NCBI RefSeq assembly: GCF_006517235.1
Contig: NZ_CP041188.1
Span: 1,736,001 to 1,800,000 of the forward strand
Direction: 5' to 3'
Source: Pseudarthrobacter sp. NIBRBAC000502772
GTDB taxonomy: Bacteria; Actinomycetota; Actinomycetes; Actinomycetales; Micrococcaceae
DNA length: 64,000 nt
A model generated the notes under the pieces. That model did no database searches, was not told the DNA's origin, and worked only from the letters and a program-made list of their open reading frames with translations. This document shows, one piece after another, positions 43,180 to 51,444 of this stretch; positions within the stretch are counted from its first letter, which is position 1; each line of letters starts with the position of its first letter. Both the position numbers and the translations under genes were made by a program.

Positions 43180-43851
43180 GTGGAAGAAAACACGGCGACT
43201 GCGCCGGAGAAGTCCCGCCAGCCATCAGCACACGATCTTGAAGTACTCAGCAGGCAGTTGGGACGGCCGGTGCGCGATGTGGTGGAAATCCCGGCGCGCT
43301 GCGTCTGTGGCAACCCCCTCGTCGCCGCCACCGCACCGCGGCTGAGCAACGGGACGCCGTTTCCCACCACATTTTATCTGACCCACCCCGTCATCACGTC
43401 GGCGGTTTCCCGGCTGGAAGCTGCCGGGCTGATGAACGACATGAATGAACGCCTGAGCGCCGATGAGCCCCTCGCGGCCGCCTACCGTGCGGCGCACGAG
43501 GACTATCTCGGAGCCCGCGCGGCCATCGGCGAGCGTTCCGGCATCGGCGCCGTCCCGGAAATTGACGGCATCTCCGCCGGCGGCATGCCCACCCGGGTCA
43601 AATGCCTCCACGTCCTGGTGGGCCACTCCCTCGCGGCAGGTCCCGGCGTGAACCCGCTGGGGGATGAGGCCATTGCCGGCATCAGTGAATGGTGGACAAC
43701 GGACCGCTGCTATTGCGACGGCGCCTGGGACACCGCAGGGGAGGCCCCGTCAAAGGATCTCAGCCGCCACGGACCCCAGGGCCTGCCGGAGATCGTGGGC
43801 CGGCCCGCTCCGGTCCGCAAGACAGCAAGCGCTGACGGGGCAGGGGCATGA
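43180..43851 (+). CDS. DUF501 domain-containing protein
   Basis: 223 residues from GTG 43180. The DUF501 region covers most of the protein: LGRPVRDVVEIPARCVCGNPLVAATAPRL, FPTTFYLTHPVITSAVSRLEAAG and the conserved VKCLHVLVGHSLAAGPGVNPLGDEA with His and Cys residues that could bind metal. No function is established for this family. The start is uncertain: AGAGGAAGG lies 13 bases before GTG 43180, and a GTG at 43135 that overlaps the previous gene by 17 bp is equally open. Its stop overlaps the Ppx start (ATGA). Confidence 0.85.
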   Translation: MEENTATAPEKSRQPSAHDLEVLSRQLGRPVRDVVEIPARCVCGNPLVAATAPRLSNGTPFPTTFYLTHPVITSAVSRLEAAGLMNDMNERLSADEPLAAAYRAAHEDYLGARAAIGERSGIGAVPEIDGISAGGMPTRVKCLHVLVGHSLAAGPGVNPLGDEAIAGISEWWTTDRCYCDGAWDTAGEAPSKDLSRHGPQGLPEIVGRPAPVRKTASADGAGA

Positions 43852-44795
43852 CCCGCGTCGCCGCCATCGACTGCGGCACGAACTCGCTCCGCCTGCTCAT
43901 CGCCGACATCGACCGCAGCAACGGGACAGCGAAGCTCACCGACGTTGTCCGCGAGATGCGGGTTGTCCGGCTGGGCCAGGGCGTGGACGCCACCGGCGAA
44001 CTTGCCCCTGAGGCACTGGAGCGCACCTTCGCGGCCACACGGGAATACGCAGCCATGATCCGTGAGCATGGCGCCGACTCCATCCGTTTTGTGGCAACCT
44101 CGGCCAGCCGGGACGCGCGCAACCGCCAGGTTTTTGTGGACGGGATCCGGGAACTGCTGGGCGTTGAGCCGGAAGTTATCTCGGGCGATGAAGAAGCTGC
44201 CCTGTCGTTCGCCGGGGCCAGCAGCGTGCTGCCCATCCTTGACGGCGAGCAGGTGCTGGTGGTGGACCTCGGCGGCGGCAGCACGGAGTTCGTCCTAGGT
44301 ACCGCCAGCGGTGTTACGGCCGCCAAGTCCGTGGATGTCGGCTGCGTCCGCCTGACCGAACGGCACCTGCAGGACGATCCGCCCACGGCGGAGCAGATCG
44401 CCGCCGCGGAAGCCGACATCGATGCCGCCATCGCCCGGGCGGGGCTGGACGTTCCGCTGGAACGCGCCACAGCCGTCGTCGGGGTGGCCGGCTCGATCAC
44501 CACCATCACCGCCCATGCCCTGCGGCTTCCGGAGTATTCGCCGGCGGCGATCCACGGGACGGAATTGTCCATCGGCACCATCATCGAAGCCGCTACTGAC
44601 CTCCTCCACCTGACCAGGCGGGAACGTGCCGAACTGGCGTACATGCACCCCGGCCGCGTCGACGTCATGGGTGCCGGCGGGCTGGTGTGGCGGCGCATCC
44701 TGGAGCGGCTGAATGAACTCACTGCGGGCCGGATCGTCACGGCCACGGCCAGTGAACACGATATTCTTGACGGAATTGCCCTGAGCATCCACTAA
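43848..44795 (+). CDS. ppx: Ppx/GppA phosphatase (exopolyphosphatase)
   Basis: Actin-like phosphatase of 315 residues cleaving terminal phosphate from polyphosphate, or the 5'-phosphate of pppGpp. Phosphate-binding loops are AAIDCGTNSLRLLIADI at the N-terminus and VVDLGGGSTEFVLG near residue 145; catalytic Glu lies in FVATSASRDARNR followed by SGDEEAALSF. It is the short form, without the C-terminal HD domain of E. coli Ppx, as usual in actinobacteria. ATG 43848 overlaps the DUF501 stop, indicating translational coupling. Confidence 0.93.
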   Translation: MTRVAAIDCGTNSLRLLIADIDRSNGTAKLTDVVREMRVVRLGQGVDATGELAPEALERTFAATREYAAMIREHGADSIRFVATSASRDARNRQVFVDGIRELLGVEPEVISGDEEAALSFAGASSVLPILDGEQVLVVDLGGGSTEFVLGTASGVTAAKSVDVGCVRLTERHLQDDPPTAEQIAAAEADIDAAIARAGLDVPLERATAVVGVAGSITTITAHALRLPEYSPAAIHGTELSIGTIIEAATDLLHLTRRERAELAYMHPGRVDVMGAGGLVWRRILERLNELTAGRIVTATASEHDILDGIALSIH

Positions 44796-44817
44796 CCAGG
44801 CCTTCAGCCAACCAAGC

Positions 44818-46200
44818 ATGGGAACCCACATGACCAGAGCAACAGCACGGTTCCGCCGGGCCGCGTCAGCTCTCCTGGCGATGACCCTTGCCGGCGTCAG
44901 CCTGGCCGCCGGACTGACCCTGGCGCCCGCGGCCATGGCCGACGCCGAACGGGACAAGCAGTACTGGCTTGGCGAATCCGGAATTACAAAGGCCTGGGAG
45001 GTTTCCAAGGGCGCGGGTGTCAAGATCGCGGTGATCGACAGCGGCGTGGATGCCCAGCACCCTGACCTGAAGGGCGCCGTCACCGGAGGCTTCGACGTGT
45101 CCGGGGCCGGCACTCCCAACGGGCAGAAAAGCCTGGGGGTCAAGCCGGAACACGGGACCCTGGTGGCCACAATACTGGCCGGCCGCGGACACCAGCCAGC
45201 CGGCGCCACCGCCTCACCCAAACCAGGCCCGGCTGCCGGTCCGGACGGCATGATTGGCGTGGCCCCTGAATCTGAGATCCTGTCCGTGTCAACGTGGCTG
45301 GGATCGGCCAACCCCGCGGGCAAGAGTGATCAGGACCAGATCCCGGAAGCGGTCCGTTGGGCCGTGGACAACGGGGCCAAAGTCATTAACATTTCGCTGG
45401 GCAGCGCAACGCCGCAGTGGCCCCAGAGCTGGGACGCTGCCTTCCTCTATGCCGAGCAGAAGGATGTGGTGATCGTTGCCGCCGCCGGAAACCGGATAGG
45501 CGGCAACCTCCAGGTCGGCGCGCCCGCCACTATCCCCGGCGTCCTCACCGTCGCCGGCCTGGACCGCAAGGGCACAGCGAGCGTCGACTCGTCCTCCCAG
45601 GGGATCAGCATCGGTGTGGCGGCCCCGGCTGAAAACCTGCTGGGCGGGCTGCCGGGCGGCGGCTACGCAGAATGGGCGGGAACGTCCGGAGCTGCCCCGA
45701 TCGTTGCCGGTGTGGCCGCGCTCATCCGTTCCAAGTGGCCGGAGATGAGCGCCAAGCAGGTCATCAACCGGATCGTCAGCACGGCCAAGGACGCCGGTCC
45801 TGCCGGAAAAGACCCGCTGTACGGCTTTGGCGTGCTGAACGCCGAGGCTGCCCTGAAGGACTCCGTCCCGGAAGCCGCCGCCAACCCGCTCGGCTCCATC
45901 GCGGACTGGATCCGCGTGCACCGCCGCGGCAACCTGGGTGCGCCGGCGCCGGTGCCCACCGACGAAGTGGCAAGTGCCGTTCCCACGCTGCCCGAACCCA
46001 CTGTGCCCGCGGCGAAGGCGCCCTCACAGCGTGACAGTGCCGTTGGCGCCGCCGTCGTGATCGGTTCAGTGATCCTCTTTGTGGTGATCATCGGGGCAGC
46101 CGTCGTCCAGCTGCGGAGGGCTGCCCGTAACCCCGGAGCAGCGCGCGAGGAACCCGATACCGGCGCGTTCCAAACCGTTGATTCAGGCGGCAAATCGTAG
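44818..46200 (+). CDS. Mycosin-like S8 subtilisin-family serine protease, membrane-anchored
   Basis: 460-residue exported protease. A signal peptide at about 1-41 (RRAASALLAMTLAGVSLAAGL, cleavage near AMA-DAE) precedes the subtilase domain. The catalytic triad is D74 in AVIDSGVDAQHPDL, H112 in PEHGTLVATILAG and S290 in WAGTSGAAPIVAG, with oxyanion N225 in AAAGN. A Pro-rich linker leads to one transmembrane helix (about 408-430) and a short cytoplasmic tail. This matches the layout of type VII secretion mycosins (MycP), but no ESX genes are nearby. ATG 44830 is an alternative start. Confidence 0.88.
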   Translation: MGTHMTRATARFRRAASALLAMTLAGVSLAAGLTLAPAAMADAERDKQYWLGESGITKAWEVSKGAGVKIAVIDSGVDAQHPDLKGAVTGGFDVSGAGTPNGQKSLGVKPEHGTLVATILAGRGHQPAGATASPKPGPAAGPDGMIGVAPESEILSVSTWLGSANPAGKSDQDQIPEAVRWAVDNGAKVINISLGSATPQWPQSWDAAFLYAEQKDVVIVAAAGNRIGGNLQVGAPATIPGVLTVAGLDRKGTASVDSSSQGISIGVAAPAENLLGGLPGGGYAEWAGTSGAAPIVAGVAALIRSKWPEMSAKQVINRIVSTAKDAGPAGKDPLYGFGVLNAEAALKDSVPEAAANPLGSIADWIRVHRRGNLGAPAPVPTDEVASAVPTLPEPTVPAAKAPSQRDSAVGAAVVIGSVILFVVIIGAAVVQLRRAARNPGAAREEPDTGAFQTVDSGGKS

Positions 46201-46201
46201 T

Positions 46202-46219
46202 TAGTGAAGATTTTCACAA
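46202..46219 (+). promoter_or_regulatory. Rex (redox-sensing repressor) operator in the ndh promoter
   Basis: TAGTGAA-GATT-TTCACAA matches the Rex consensus TTGTGAA-N4-TTCACAA at 13 of 14 fixed bases and starts 2 bp after the protease stop. A -10-like TATCCT at 46227-46232 ends 6 bases before the ndh ATG, so the operator covers the promoter and the mRNA may be leaderless. Rex proteins release DNA when NADH is high, a known control for NADH dehydrogenase genes in actinobacteria. Confidence 0.78.
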
Positions 46220-46238
46220 ACTGTTGTATCCTTAAATC

Positions 46239-47738
46239 ATGGCAACCACCCCAGAGCTCCAGGACCGTCCCAGGGTACTCGTCGTCGGCGGCGGGTACGT
46301 CGGCCTGTACGTAGCACTCAAACTGCAGAAGAAGATCGCGAATGCCGGTGGCATCGTCACCCTCGTGGATCCACTGCCCTACATGACTTACCAGCCCTTC
46401 CTGCCCGAAGTGGCCGGCGGCAACATCGAGGCCCGCCACGCAGTGGTCTCGCACCGCCAGCACCTGAAGCAGACTGAACTCATCCAGGGCAGCGTCACCT
46501 CGATCGACCACGCCAACCGCACCGCCGTCGTGGCGCCCGCGGACGGTGGAGAACACATCGAGATCCCCTACTTCGACATCGTGGTGGCCGCTGGCGCCAT
46601 CACCCGCACCTTCCCCATCAAGGGCCTGGCGGACAAGGGCATCGGCCTGAAGACCATCGAAGAGGCCGTGGCCCTTCGCAACAAGGTGCTTGAGCGACTC
46701 GAAGCCGCGTCCACCATCGCGGACCCTGCTGCCCGTGCCAAGGCGCTGACCTTCGTGGTTGTCGGTGGCGGCTTCGCCGGCATCGAGTGCATCGCCGAAA
46801 TGGAAGACCTGGCCCGCGCCGCGGTCAAGAACAACCCCCGCATCCGTCAGGAAGAAGTTCGCTTCGTCCTGGTTGAAGCCATGGGCCGCATCATGCCCGA
46901 GGTCACGGCACCGCAGGCCGAATGGGTTGTGGAGCACCTCCGCAGCCGCGGCATCGAGGTCCTGCTGAACACCTCCCTGGACAGCGCTGAGGGCTCCCTG
47001 AAGCTCATCAACCTCCCGGACAAGTCCTTTGCCCAGGAATTCGAAGCCGACACACTCGTCTGGACTGCCGGCGTGCAGGCCAACCCCATGATCCGCTCCT
47101 CCGACTTCCCGCTGGAACCGCGCGGCCGCGTCCGGGTCCTGCCGGACCTCCGCATCGCCGGCGATGAAGGCATCATCGACAACGCCTGGGCTGCCGGCGA
47201 CATCGCCGCAGTGCCGGACCTTACGGGCAGCGGCCTGCCGGACGGCACCTGCGTCCCGAACGCCCAGCACGCACTGCGCCAGGCCAAGCGCCTCGCCAAG
47301 AACCTCTGGGCTTCGCGCTGGGACAAGCCGCTGAAGGATTACAAGCACAAGAACCTGGGTGCTGTGGCTGGCTTCGGCGAGTGGAAGGGTGTCGCGAACA
47401 TCAACCTCGTGGGCCGCATTGGCCTCAAGGGCCCGCTCGCCTGGCTGGCCCACCGCGGCTACCACGGTATGGCCATGCCTACCATGGAGCGCAAGGTCCG
47501 CGTCATCATGGGTTGGATCCTCGCGTTCTTTATGGGCCGCGACACCACCCAGCTGATCGACCTCGACAACCCGCGCGGTGCCTTCGTGGCCGCTGCCACA
47601 CCGGCTCCCAAGCCGGCTGCGGCTGCTCCCGCCCCGGCGGCCAGCGCGCCGGAGGCATCCGCCGGAGCGGCAAAGCCCGGCTCTGCGGAGGCCACCAGCG
47701 TGGACCCCAAGCAGTCGGTCACCGCGGACGCCAAGTAA
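46239..47738 (+). CDS. ndh: Type II NADH dehydrogenase (NDH-2)
   Basis: Non-proton-pumping NADH:quinone oxidoreductase on the inner face of the membrane; 499 residues. Two Rossmann motifs are present: VLVVGGGYVGLYVAL for FAD and FVVVGGGFAGIECIAEMED for NADH. The second FAD contact is WAAGDIAAVPD, and the quinone-site segment CVPNAQHALRQAKRLAKNL follows. The C-terminal amphipathic anchor (RKVRVIMGWILAFFMGRDTTQL) is intact and is followed by an unusual Ala/Pro-rich tail of about 45 residues. A Rex-like site overlaps the promoter, and a terminator follows. Confidence 0.93.
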   Translation: MATTPELQDRPRVLVVGGGYVGLYVALKLQKKIANAGGIVTLVDPLPYMTYQPFLPEVAGGNIEARHAVVSHRQHLKQTELIQGSVTSIDHANRTAVVAPADGGEHIEIPYFDIVVAAGAITRTFPIKGLADKGIGLKTIEEAVALRNKVLERLEAASTIADPAARAKALTFVVVGGGFAGIECIAEMEDLARAAVKNNPRIRQEEVRFVLVEAMGRIMPEVTAPQAEWVVEHLRSRGIEVLLNTSLDSAEGSLKLINLPDKSFAQEFEADTLVWTAGVQANPMIRSSDFPLEPRGRVRVLPDLRIAGDEGIIDNAWAAGDIAAVPDLTGSGLPDGTCVPNAQHALRQAKRLAKNLWASRWDKPLKDYKHKNLGAVAGFGEWKGVANINLVGRIGLKGPLAWLAHRGYHGMAMPTMERKVRVIMGWILAFFMGRDTTQLIDLDNPRGAFVAAATPAPKPAAAAPAPAASAPEASAGAAKPGSAEATSVDPKQSVTADAK

Positions 47739-47772
47739 CACCGGCATCCCGACGCAGCATTTGTAACGCCCG

Positions 47773-47808
47773 ACGGCGGCTGTCCCCTTGAGGGATGGCC
47801 GCCGTTTT
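47773..47808 (+). terminator. Rho-independent terminator after ndh
   Basis: ACGGCGGC-TG-TCCC (47773-47786) pairs with GGGA-TG-GCCGCCGT (47792-47805); a TTTT tract starts at the last stem base. It lies 35 bp after the ndh stop. Confidence 0.85.
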
Positions 47809-47845
47809 GGCGTTTCCCGCCTGGTGTCCCTTCTAGACTGGCAGC

Positions 47846-48790
47846 ATGACTGGCGAAAAGAACCTCCAGACCCTGCTGGCAACACTGAAACCGGTACTGC
47901 GGGAGGGGGAGTACGTCTACGTCCTGTGGCCGCATGGCAGGCCGCTCGAGCCCGGCATCGAAGCTGCCGTCCGTGAGGCCGAGGGCCTGACGGTCGTCCT
48001 GCCGCGGGAAAGGGCAGACAGCCTGGGGCTGCACTACGACTTTGTGGCGGCCTGGATCACCCTGGAAGTGCACTCTGCGCTGGAGGCTGTTGGCCTGACC
48101 GCCGCCGTGGGGAAGGCCCTGACCGACGCCAGGATCAGCTGCAACGTGCTGGCCGGCTTCCACCATGACCACCTGCTGGTGCCGGTGGCGGACGCGCCAC
48201 GCGCCGTCGAAGTACTCGCTGAGCTGTCAGCGGCCAGCCGGCACGTGCCGCGGCCCGAGCTGCTGCTCCGGAACGAGACGGCTGCGGACAGGGACAAGAT
48301 CCTCGCATTGACGGGCGAGGCGTTCGCGGTCTCCCCGGTCACGGGCCTGCCGGTGGACGGGGAGCCCGGGGAGGTGGACGTGCTCCGCCGCCTCTTCGAG
48401 TGCGAGGACTACCTGCCCGAGTTCAGCGTGGTGGCGGTGCTCGACGACGAGATAGTCGGCCATGTGATCAGCACACGGGGCTGGGTGGGCGACTACGGGT
48501 TGCTTGGGCTCGGGCCCATCGGTGTGACACCAAGGCTGCAGCGCCATGGGATCGGCACTGCCCTCATGAACGACACGATTGCCCGGGCCAACGCGGCGGG
48601 GGAAGGCGGGATTGCACTGCTGGGCAGCACCGAATACTACCCGCGCTTCGGCTTTGTCCCGGCTGCGTCCTTCGGCGTCCTCCCTCCCGACGCCGCCTGG
48701 GGGGACCACTTCCAGCTGCTCCCGCTGGCGGTCTGGCCCGGCGGGGTCCACGGGACGTTCCGGTACGCCGGACCGCTTGCGGGCGAATGA
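47846..48790 (+). CDS. ACT-domain and GNAT N-acetyltransferase fusion protein
   Basis: 314 residues with two parts. The first 130 residues look like the ACT_3/ACT_7 type of ligand-binding protein: GEYVYVLWPHGRPLEPGIEAAV, DFVAAWITLEVHSALEAVGLTAAVGKAL and SCNVLAGFHHDHLLVPV. Residues about 138-300 are a GNAT acetyltransferase with the acetyl-CoA loop GPIGVTPRLQRHGIGTALMNDTI and YYPRFGFVPAASFGV, as in YhbS-type enzymes. The fused ACT part suggests amino-acid-dependent regulation or substrate binding; that is inference. It stands alone, just before the tRNA gene. Confidence 0.82.
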   Translation: MTGEKNLQTLLATLKPVLREGEYVYVLWPHGRPLEPGIEAAVREAEGLTVVLPRERADSLGLHYDFVAAWITLEVHSALEAVGLTAAVGKALTDARISCNVLAGFHHDHLLVPVADAPRAVEVLAELSAASRHVPRPELLLRNETAADRDKILALTGEAFAVSPVTGLPVDGEPGEVDVLRRLFECEDYLPEFSVVAVLDDEIVGHVISTRGWVGDYGLLGLGPIGVTPRLQRHGIGTALMNDTIARANAAGEGGIALLGSTEYYPRFGFVPAASFGVLPPDAAWGDHFQLLPLAVWPGGVHGTFRYAGPLAGE

Positions 48791-48810
48791 CGGGATACCA
48801 TAGACCGGGC

Positions 48811-48884
48811 GCCCCAGTAGCCCAATTGGCAGAGGCAGCGGACTTAAAATCCGCGTGTTGTGGGTTCGAGTCCCACCTGGGGTA
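48811..48884 (+). tRNA. tRNA-Leu (anticodon UAA) with short variable loop
   Basis: 74-base cloverleaf. The acceptor stem is GCCCCAG/CTGGGGT (first pair G-U) with discriminator A and no encoded CCA. The D-arm GCCCAATTGGCAGAGGC is leucine-like. The anticodon stem GCGGA/TCCGC closes loop CTTAAAA, anticodon TAA. The variable loop is only GTGTT. The T-arm is GTGGG-TTCGAGT-CCCAC. Bacterial tRNA-Leu normally has a long variable arm, so this one is structurally atypical. TTA is a rare codon at this GC content. Confidence 0.88.
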
Positions 48885-48994
48885 CAAATTCTCCCTAGGG
48901 AGTTCCTCCTGACGTGCCCTTCCGCGCCTCCCGCGTGACTTCAACGGACCTCTCCCGTTCATTGATTTCGCATATGCAACGACTGTTATAAGGA

Positions 48995-49010
48995 TGTGAC
49001 CTCAGTCACT
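48995..49010 (+). promoter_or_regulatory. CRP/GlxR-like operator upstream of the binding-protein gene
   Basis: TGTGA-CCTCAG-TCACT matches the CRP/GlxR consensus TGTGA-N6-TCACA at 9 of 10 fixed bases and contains the perfect GTGAC/GTCAC palindrome. It lies 100 bp before the start of the amino acid binding protein gene, in a 225 bp gap after the tRNA that otherwise shows no gene. cAMP-dependent control of this uptake gene is inferred. Confidence 0.6.
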
Positions 49011-49109
49011 TATATCCGCCGAAGATATGCATTAGCTTGAAGTTAAATCAGGAACACCTGATCATCCGCGTCAAAGGCCGTTCGCACCTTTCGATCCAGG
49101 AGATTGTCA

Positions 49110-50456
49110 ATGATTTCACTTTCCCCGGCGGCACCCCGTCTTGCTAAGCTCACAGCGCTTAGCGTCGGCGTCGCCTTTCTGGTTACAGCCTGTGGTGGTA
49201 CCTCCACCCCGAGCTCGACAGAAACCACCACGTCAGCATCTGGGATCTCCTGCCCCGCTCCCGGCGCGGCTCCCGGAAGCACATCAACGGCAGGCGCTGG
49301 AGGCGCTGTTCCGCCTGCAACCACCGTCACGGAAACGCCGCTCAAGCTGGGTTCCCTGCTCCCCACCACCGGCTCCCTGGCCTTCCTCGGGCCGCCCGAA
49401 ATCGCGGGTGTGAATCTTGGCATCAAGGAAGTTAATGATGCCGGGGGTGTCCTGGGCAAGCCTGTGGAAGTGATCCACCGTGACTCCGGCGACACTAAGA
49501 CAGATATCGCCACGCAGTCCACCAGCGCGCTCCTCGGCCAGGGCGTCAGCGCCATCATCGGTGCCGCGTCTTCCGGTGTCTCCAAGACGGTCATCAACCA
49601 GATCACCGGTGCCGGTGTCATCCAGTTCTCGCCCGCCAACACCTCCCCGGATTTCACTACCTGGGATGACAAGGGCCTCTACTGGCGTACTGCGCCGTCA
49701 GATGTGCTGCAGGGTAAGGTCCTTGGCAACTACATGGCCACCTGTGGTGCACAGACTGTGGGCATGATCGTGCTCAACGACGCCTACGGAACCGGCCTTG
49801 CCAGCAACGTCAAGTCCGCCTTCGAAGCGGCTGGCGGCAAGGTGGTTGCGGAGGAGCTCTTCAACGAGGGCGACTCCCAGTTCAGCAGCCAGGTGGACAA
49901 GGTCATTGCGGCCAAGCCCGACGCGATTGCCCTGATCACCTTTGACCAGGCCAAGAGCATCGTGCCGCTGATGACGGGCAAGGGTGTCAAGCCCACCCAG
50001 ATGTTCCTCGTGGACGGCAACACTTCCGACTACAGCAAGGACTTCCAGGCCGGCACCTTGAAGGGCGCCCAGGGAACCATCCCGGGCACCTTCGCCAAGG
50101 ATGCGTTCAAGAAGAAGCTGCTCGCCATTGATCCGGCCCTGAAGGACTACAGCTACGCCGGTGAGTCCTACGACGCTGTGAACCTGATCGCCCTTGCCAC
50201 TGAAGCCGCCAAGAGCACCAGCGGCGTTGAGATTGCCAAGCAGCTCAAGGCAGTCTCGGAGTCGGGTGAGAAGTGCACCGACTTCGCCTCCTGCGTCACG
50301 CTGCTCCGCAACGGCAAGGACATCGACTACGACGGCCAGTCAGGTCCGGTGACGTTCTCCGACGCCGGCGACCCGACGGAAGCCTACATCGGCATCTACG
50401 AGTACCAGGACGACAACAAGTACGCGCCGTCCAAGGAAGAATTCGGCAAGCTGTAA
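49110..50456 (+). CDS. Branched-chain amino acid-type ABC substrate-binding lipoprotein
   Basis: 448-residue Peripla_BP_6 lipoprotein. The lipobox is FLVTAC with Cys28, followed by a Ser/Thr-rich linker of about 40 residues. The mature protein begins LKLGSLLPTTGSLAFLGPPEIAGVNLGIKEVNDAGGVLGKPVEVIHRDSGD-like, then QFSPANTSPDF, GMIVLNDAYGTGLASNVKSAF and YSYAGESYDAVNLIALA, all LivJ-family blocks. ATG 49110 has AGGAG 7 bases upstream; a TTG at 49104 is too close to it. It is convergent with livFGMH, so the system is split between strands. The true ligand may be an amino acid, amide or urea-like compound. Confidence 0.9.
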   Translation: MISLSPAAPRLAKLTALSVGVAFLVTACGGTSTPSSTETTTSASGISCPAPGAAPGSTSTAGAGGAVPPATTVTETPLKLGSLLPTTGSLAFLGPPEIAGVNLGIKEVNDAGGVLGKPVEVIHRDSGDTKTDIATQSTSALLGQGVSAIIGAASSGVSKTVINQITGAGVIQFSPANTSPDFTTWDDKGLYWRTAPSDVLQGKVLGNYMATCGAQTVGMIVLNDAYGTGLASNVKSAFEAAGGKVVAEELFNEGDSQFSSQVDKVIAAKPDAIALITFDQAKSIVPLMTGKGVKPTQMFLVDGNTSDYSKDFQAGTLKGAQGTIPGTFAKDAFKKKLLAIDPALKDYSYAGESYDAVNLIALATEAAKSTSGVEIAKQLKAVSESGEKCTDFASCVTLLRNGKDIDYDGQSGPVTFSDAGDPTEAYIGIYEYQDDNKYAPSKEEFGKL

Positions 50457-50471
50457 AGCCGCCTCCTGCAC

Positions 50472-50511
50472 AAGAACCCCCGCCCGGATTGCATCGGGCG
50501 GGGGTTCTTTC
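50472..50511. terminator. Terminator after the binding-protein gene
   Basis: Perfect 15 bp stem AAGAACCCCCGCCCG (50472-50486) and CGGGCGGGGGTTCTT (50495-50509) with an 8-base loop, followed by TTC. The arms read AAGAA on the other strand, so it could also work in reverse. Confidence 0.9.
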
Positions 50512-50616
50512 TTGTGCGCGCGAGGGGAGGGGGCCGCCGGGGAGGTACGAGCGCAGGCGCCGAGCAAGTGGCTGCCGTAGGCGCCCGGACGGCACGGGGA
50601 ACCAAGCTGGGCACGC

Positions 50617-50650
50617 AGAAGGGCCGCCACCGGACGGTGACGGCCCTTCT
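50617..50650 (-). terminator. Hairpin downstream of livF
   Basis: AGAAGGGCCG (50617-50626) and CGGCCCTTCT (50641-50650) enclose CCACCGGACGGTGA, which can itself pair internally. It lies 24 bp beyond the livF stop. There is no clear T-tract on the minus strand, so termination is only likely. Confidence 0.5.
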
Positions 50651-50673
50651 GGGGGCTACTGGACGGAGGCGGC

Positions 50674-51444
50674 TTAGACCTCGTCCGCCAAAGTGCCGAG
50701 GTACAGCTGGATCACCTTGGGGTCCTTCATCAGTTCCCGCCCGGTTCCGGTGTAAGCGTCCCTTCCTTGGTCAAGCACATAGGCGCGGTCGCAGATCTGG
50801 AGGCAACGGCGGGCATTCTGTTCCACCATGATCACCGAGACGCCTGCCCGGTTGATCTCGTGCACCCGCAGGAAGGTTTCGTCCTGCTTGACAGGGGAGA
50901 GGCCTGCGGAGGGCTCATCAAGGAGCAGGACGGCGGGCTCCATCATCAGCGCGCGTCCCATGGCCACCATCTGACGTTCGCCGCCGGAGAGCGACCCAGC
51001 CCGCTGGGCCCGGCGCTTGCCGAGCTCGGGAAACAGGCTGGTCACAAAATCAAACCGCTCGGCGAAGTCCTTGGGGCGCTGGAACATGCCCATCTGCATG
51101 TTCTCTTCGATAGTCAGCGTGGCGAACACATTGTTGTTCTGCGGGACGAATCCCACGCCCTTGGTCACCAACTTGTTGGCTTTGAGCCCGGTGATGTCCT
51201 GGCCACGCACCACGACTGTGCCCGAATGGACTTTCACCAGACCGAACATGGCCTTGAGAAGCGTTGATTTGCCGGCACCGTTGGGGCCAATGATGCCGAT
51301 CAGTTCACCTTTGCGGGCTTCGATGCTGCAGCCGTTCAGGATGTTCACGCCGGGAAGGTAGCCGGCAACGAGGTTTGTTACCTTGACGACCGAATCGTCG
51401 GTTGCCGCGCTACCGGCAGCGGGAGCCGCACTCGTGGCGCTCAT
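50674..51444 (-). CDS. livF: Branched-chain amino acid-type ABC transporter ATPase LivF
   Basis: One of two ATPases of the importer, 256 residues. Walker A is [14 protein letters not shown] near residue 50, the signature is GSLSGGERQMVAMGRALM, and Walker B is VLLLDEPSAGLSP, with the H-loop replaced by the usual LivF VIMVEQNARRCLQI. The short C-terminus IQLYLGTLADEV is typical. It is the last gene of the livH-M-G-F operon and overlaps livG by 4 bp. Confidence 0.94.
   Translation of the reverse strand: MSATSAAPAAGSAATDDSVVKVTNLVAGYLPGVNILNGCSIEARKGELIGIIGPNGAGKSTLLKAMFGLVKVHSGTVVVRGQDITGLKANKLVTKGVGFVPQNNNVFATLTIEENMQMGMFQRPKDFAERFDFVTSLFPELGKRRAQRAGSLSGGERQMVAMGRALMMEPAVLLLDEPSAGLSPVKQDETFLRVHEINRAGVSVIMVEQNARRCLQICDRAYVLDQGRDAYTGTGRELMKDPKVIQLYLGTLADEV

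Noticed and set aside
45663..47885. 740-codon open frame on the minus strand opposite the protease and ndh
   Set aside because: Antisense shadow; composition is low-complexity and both plus-strand genes have intact catalytic motifs.
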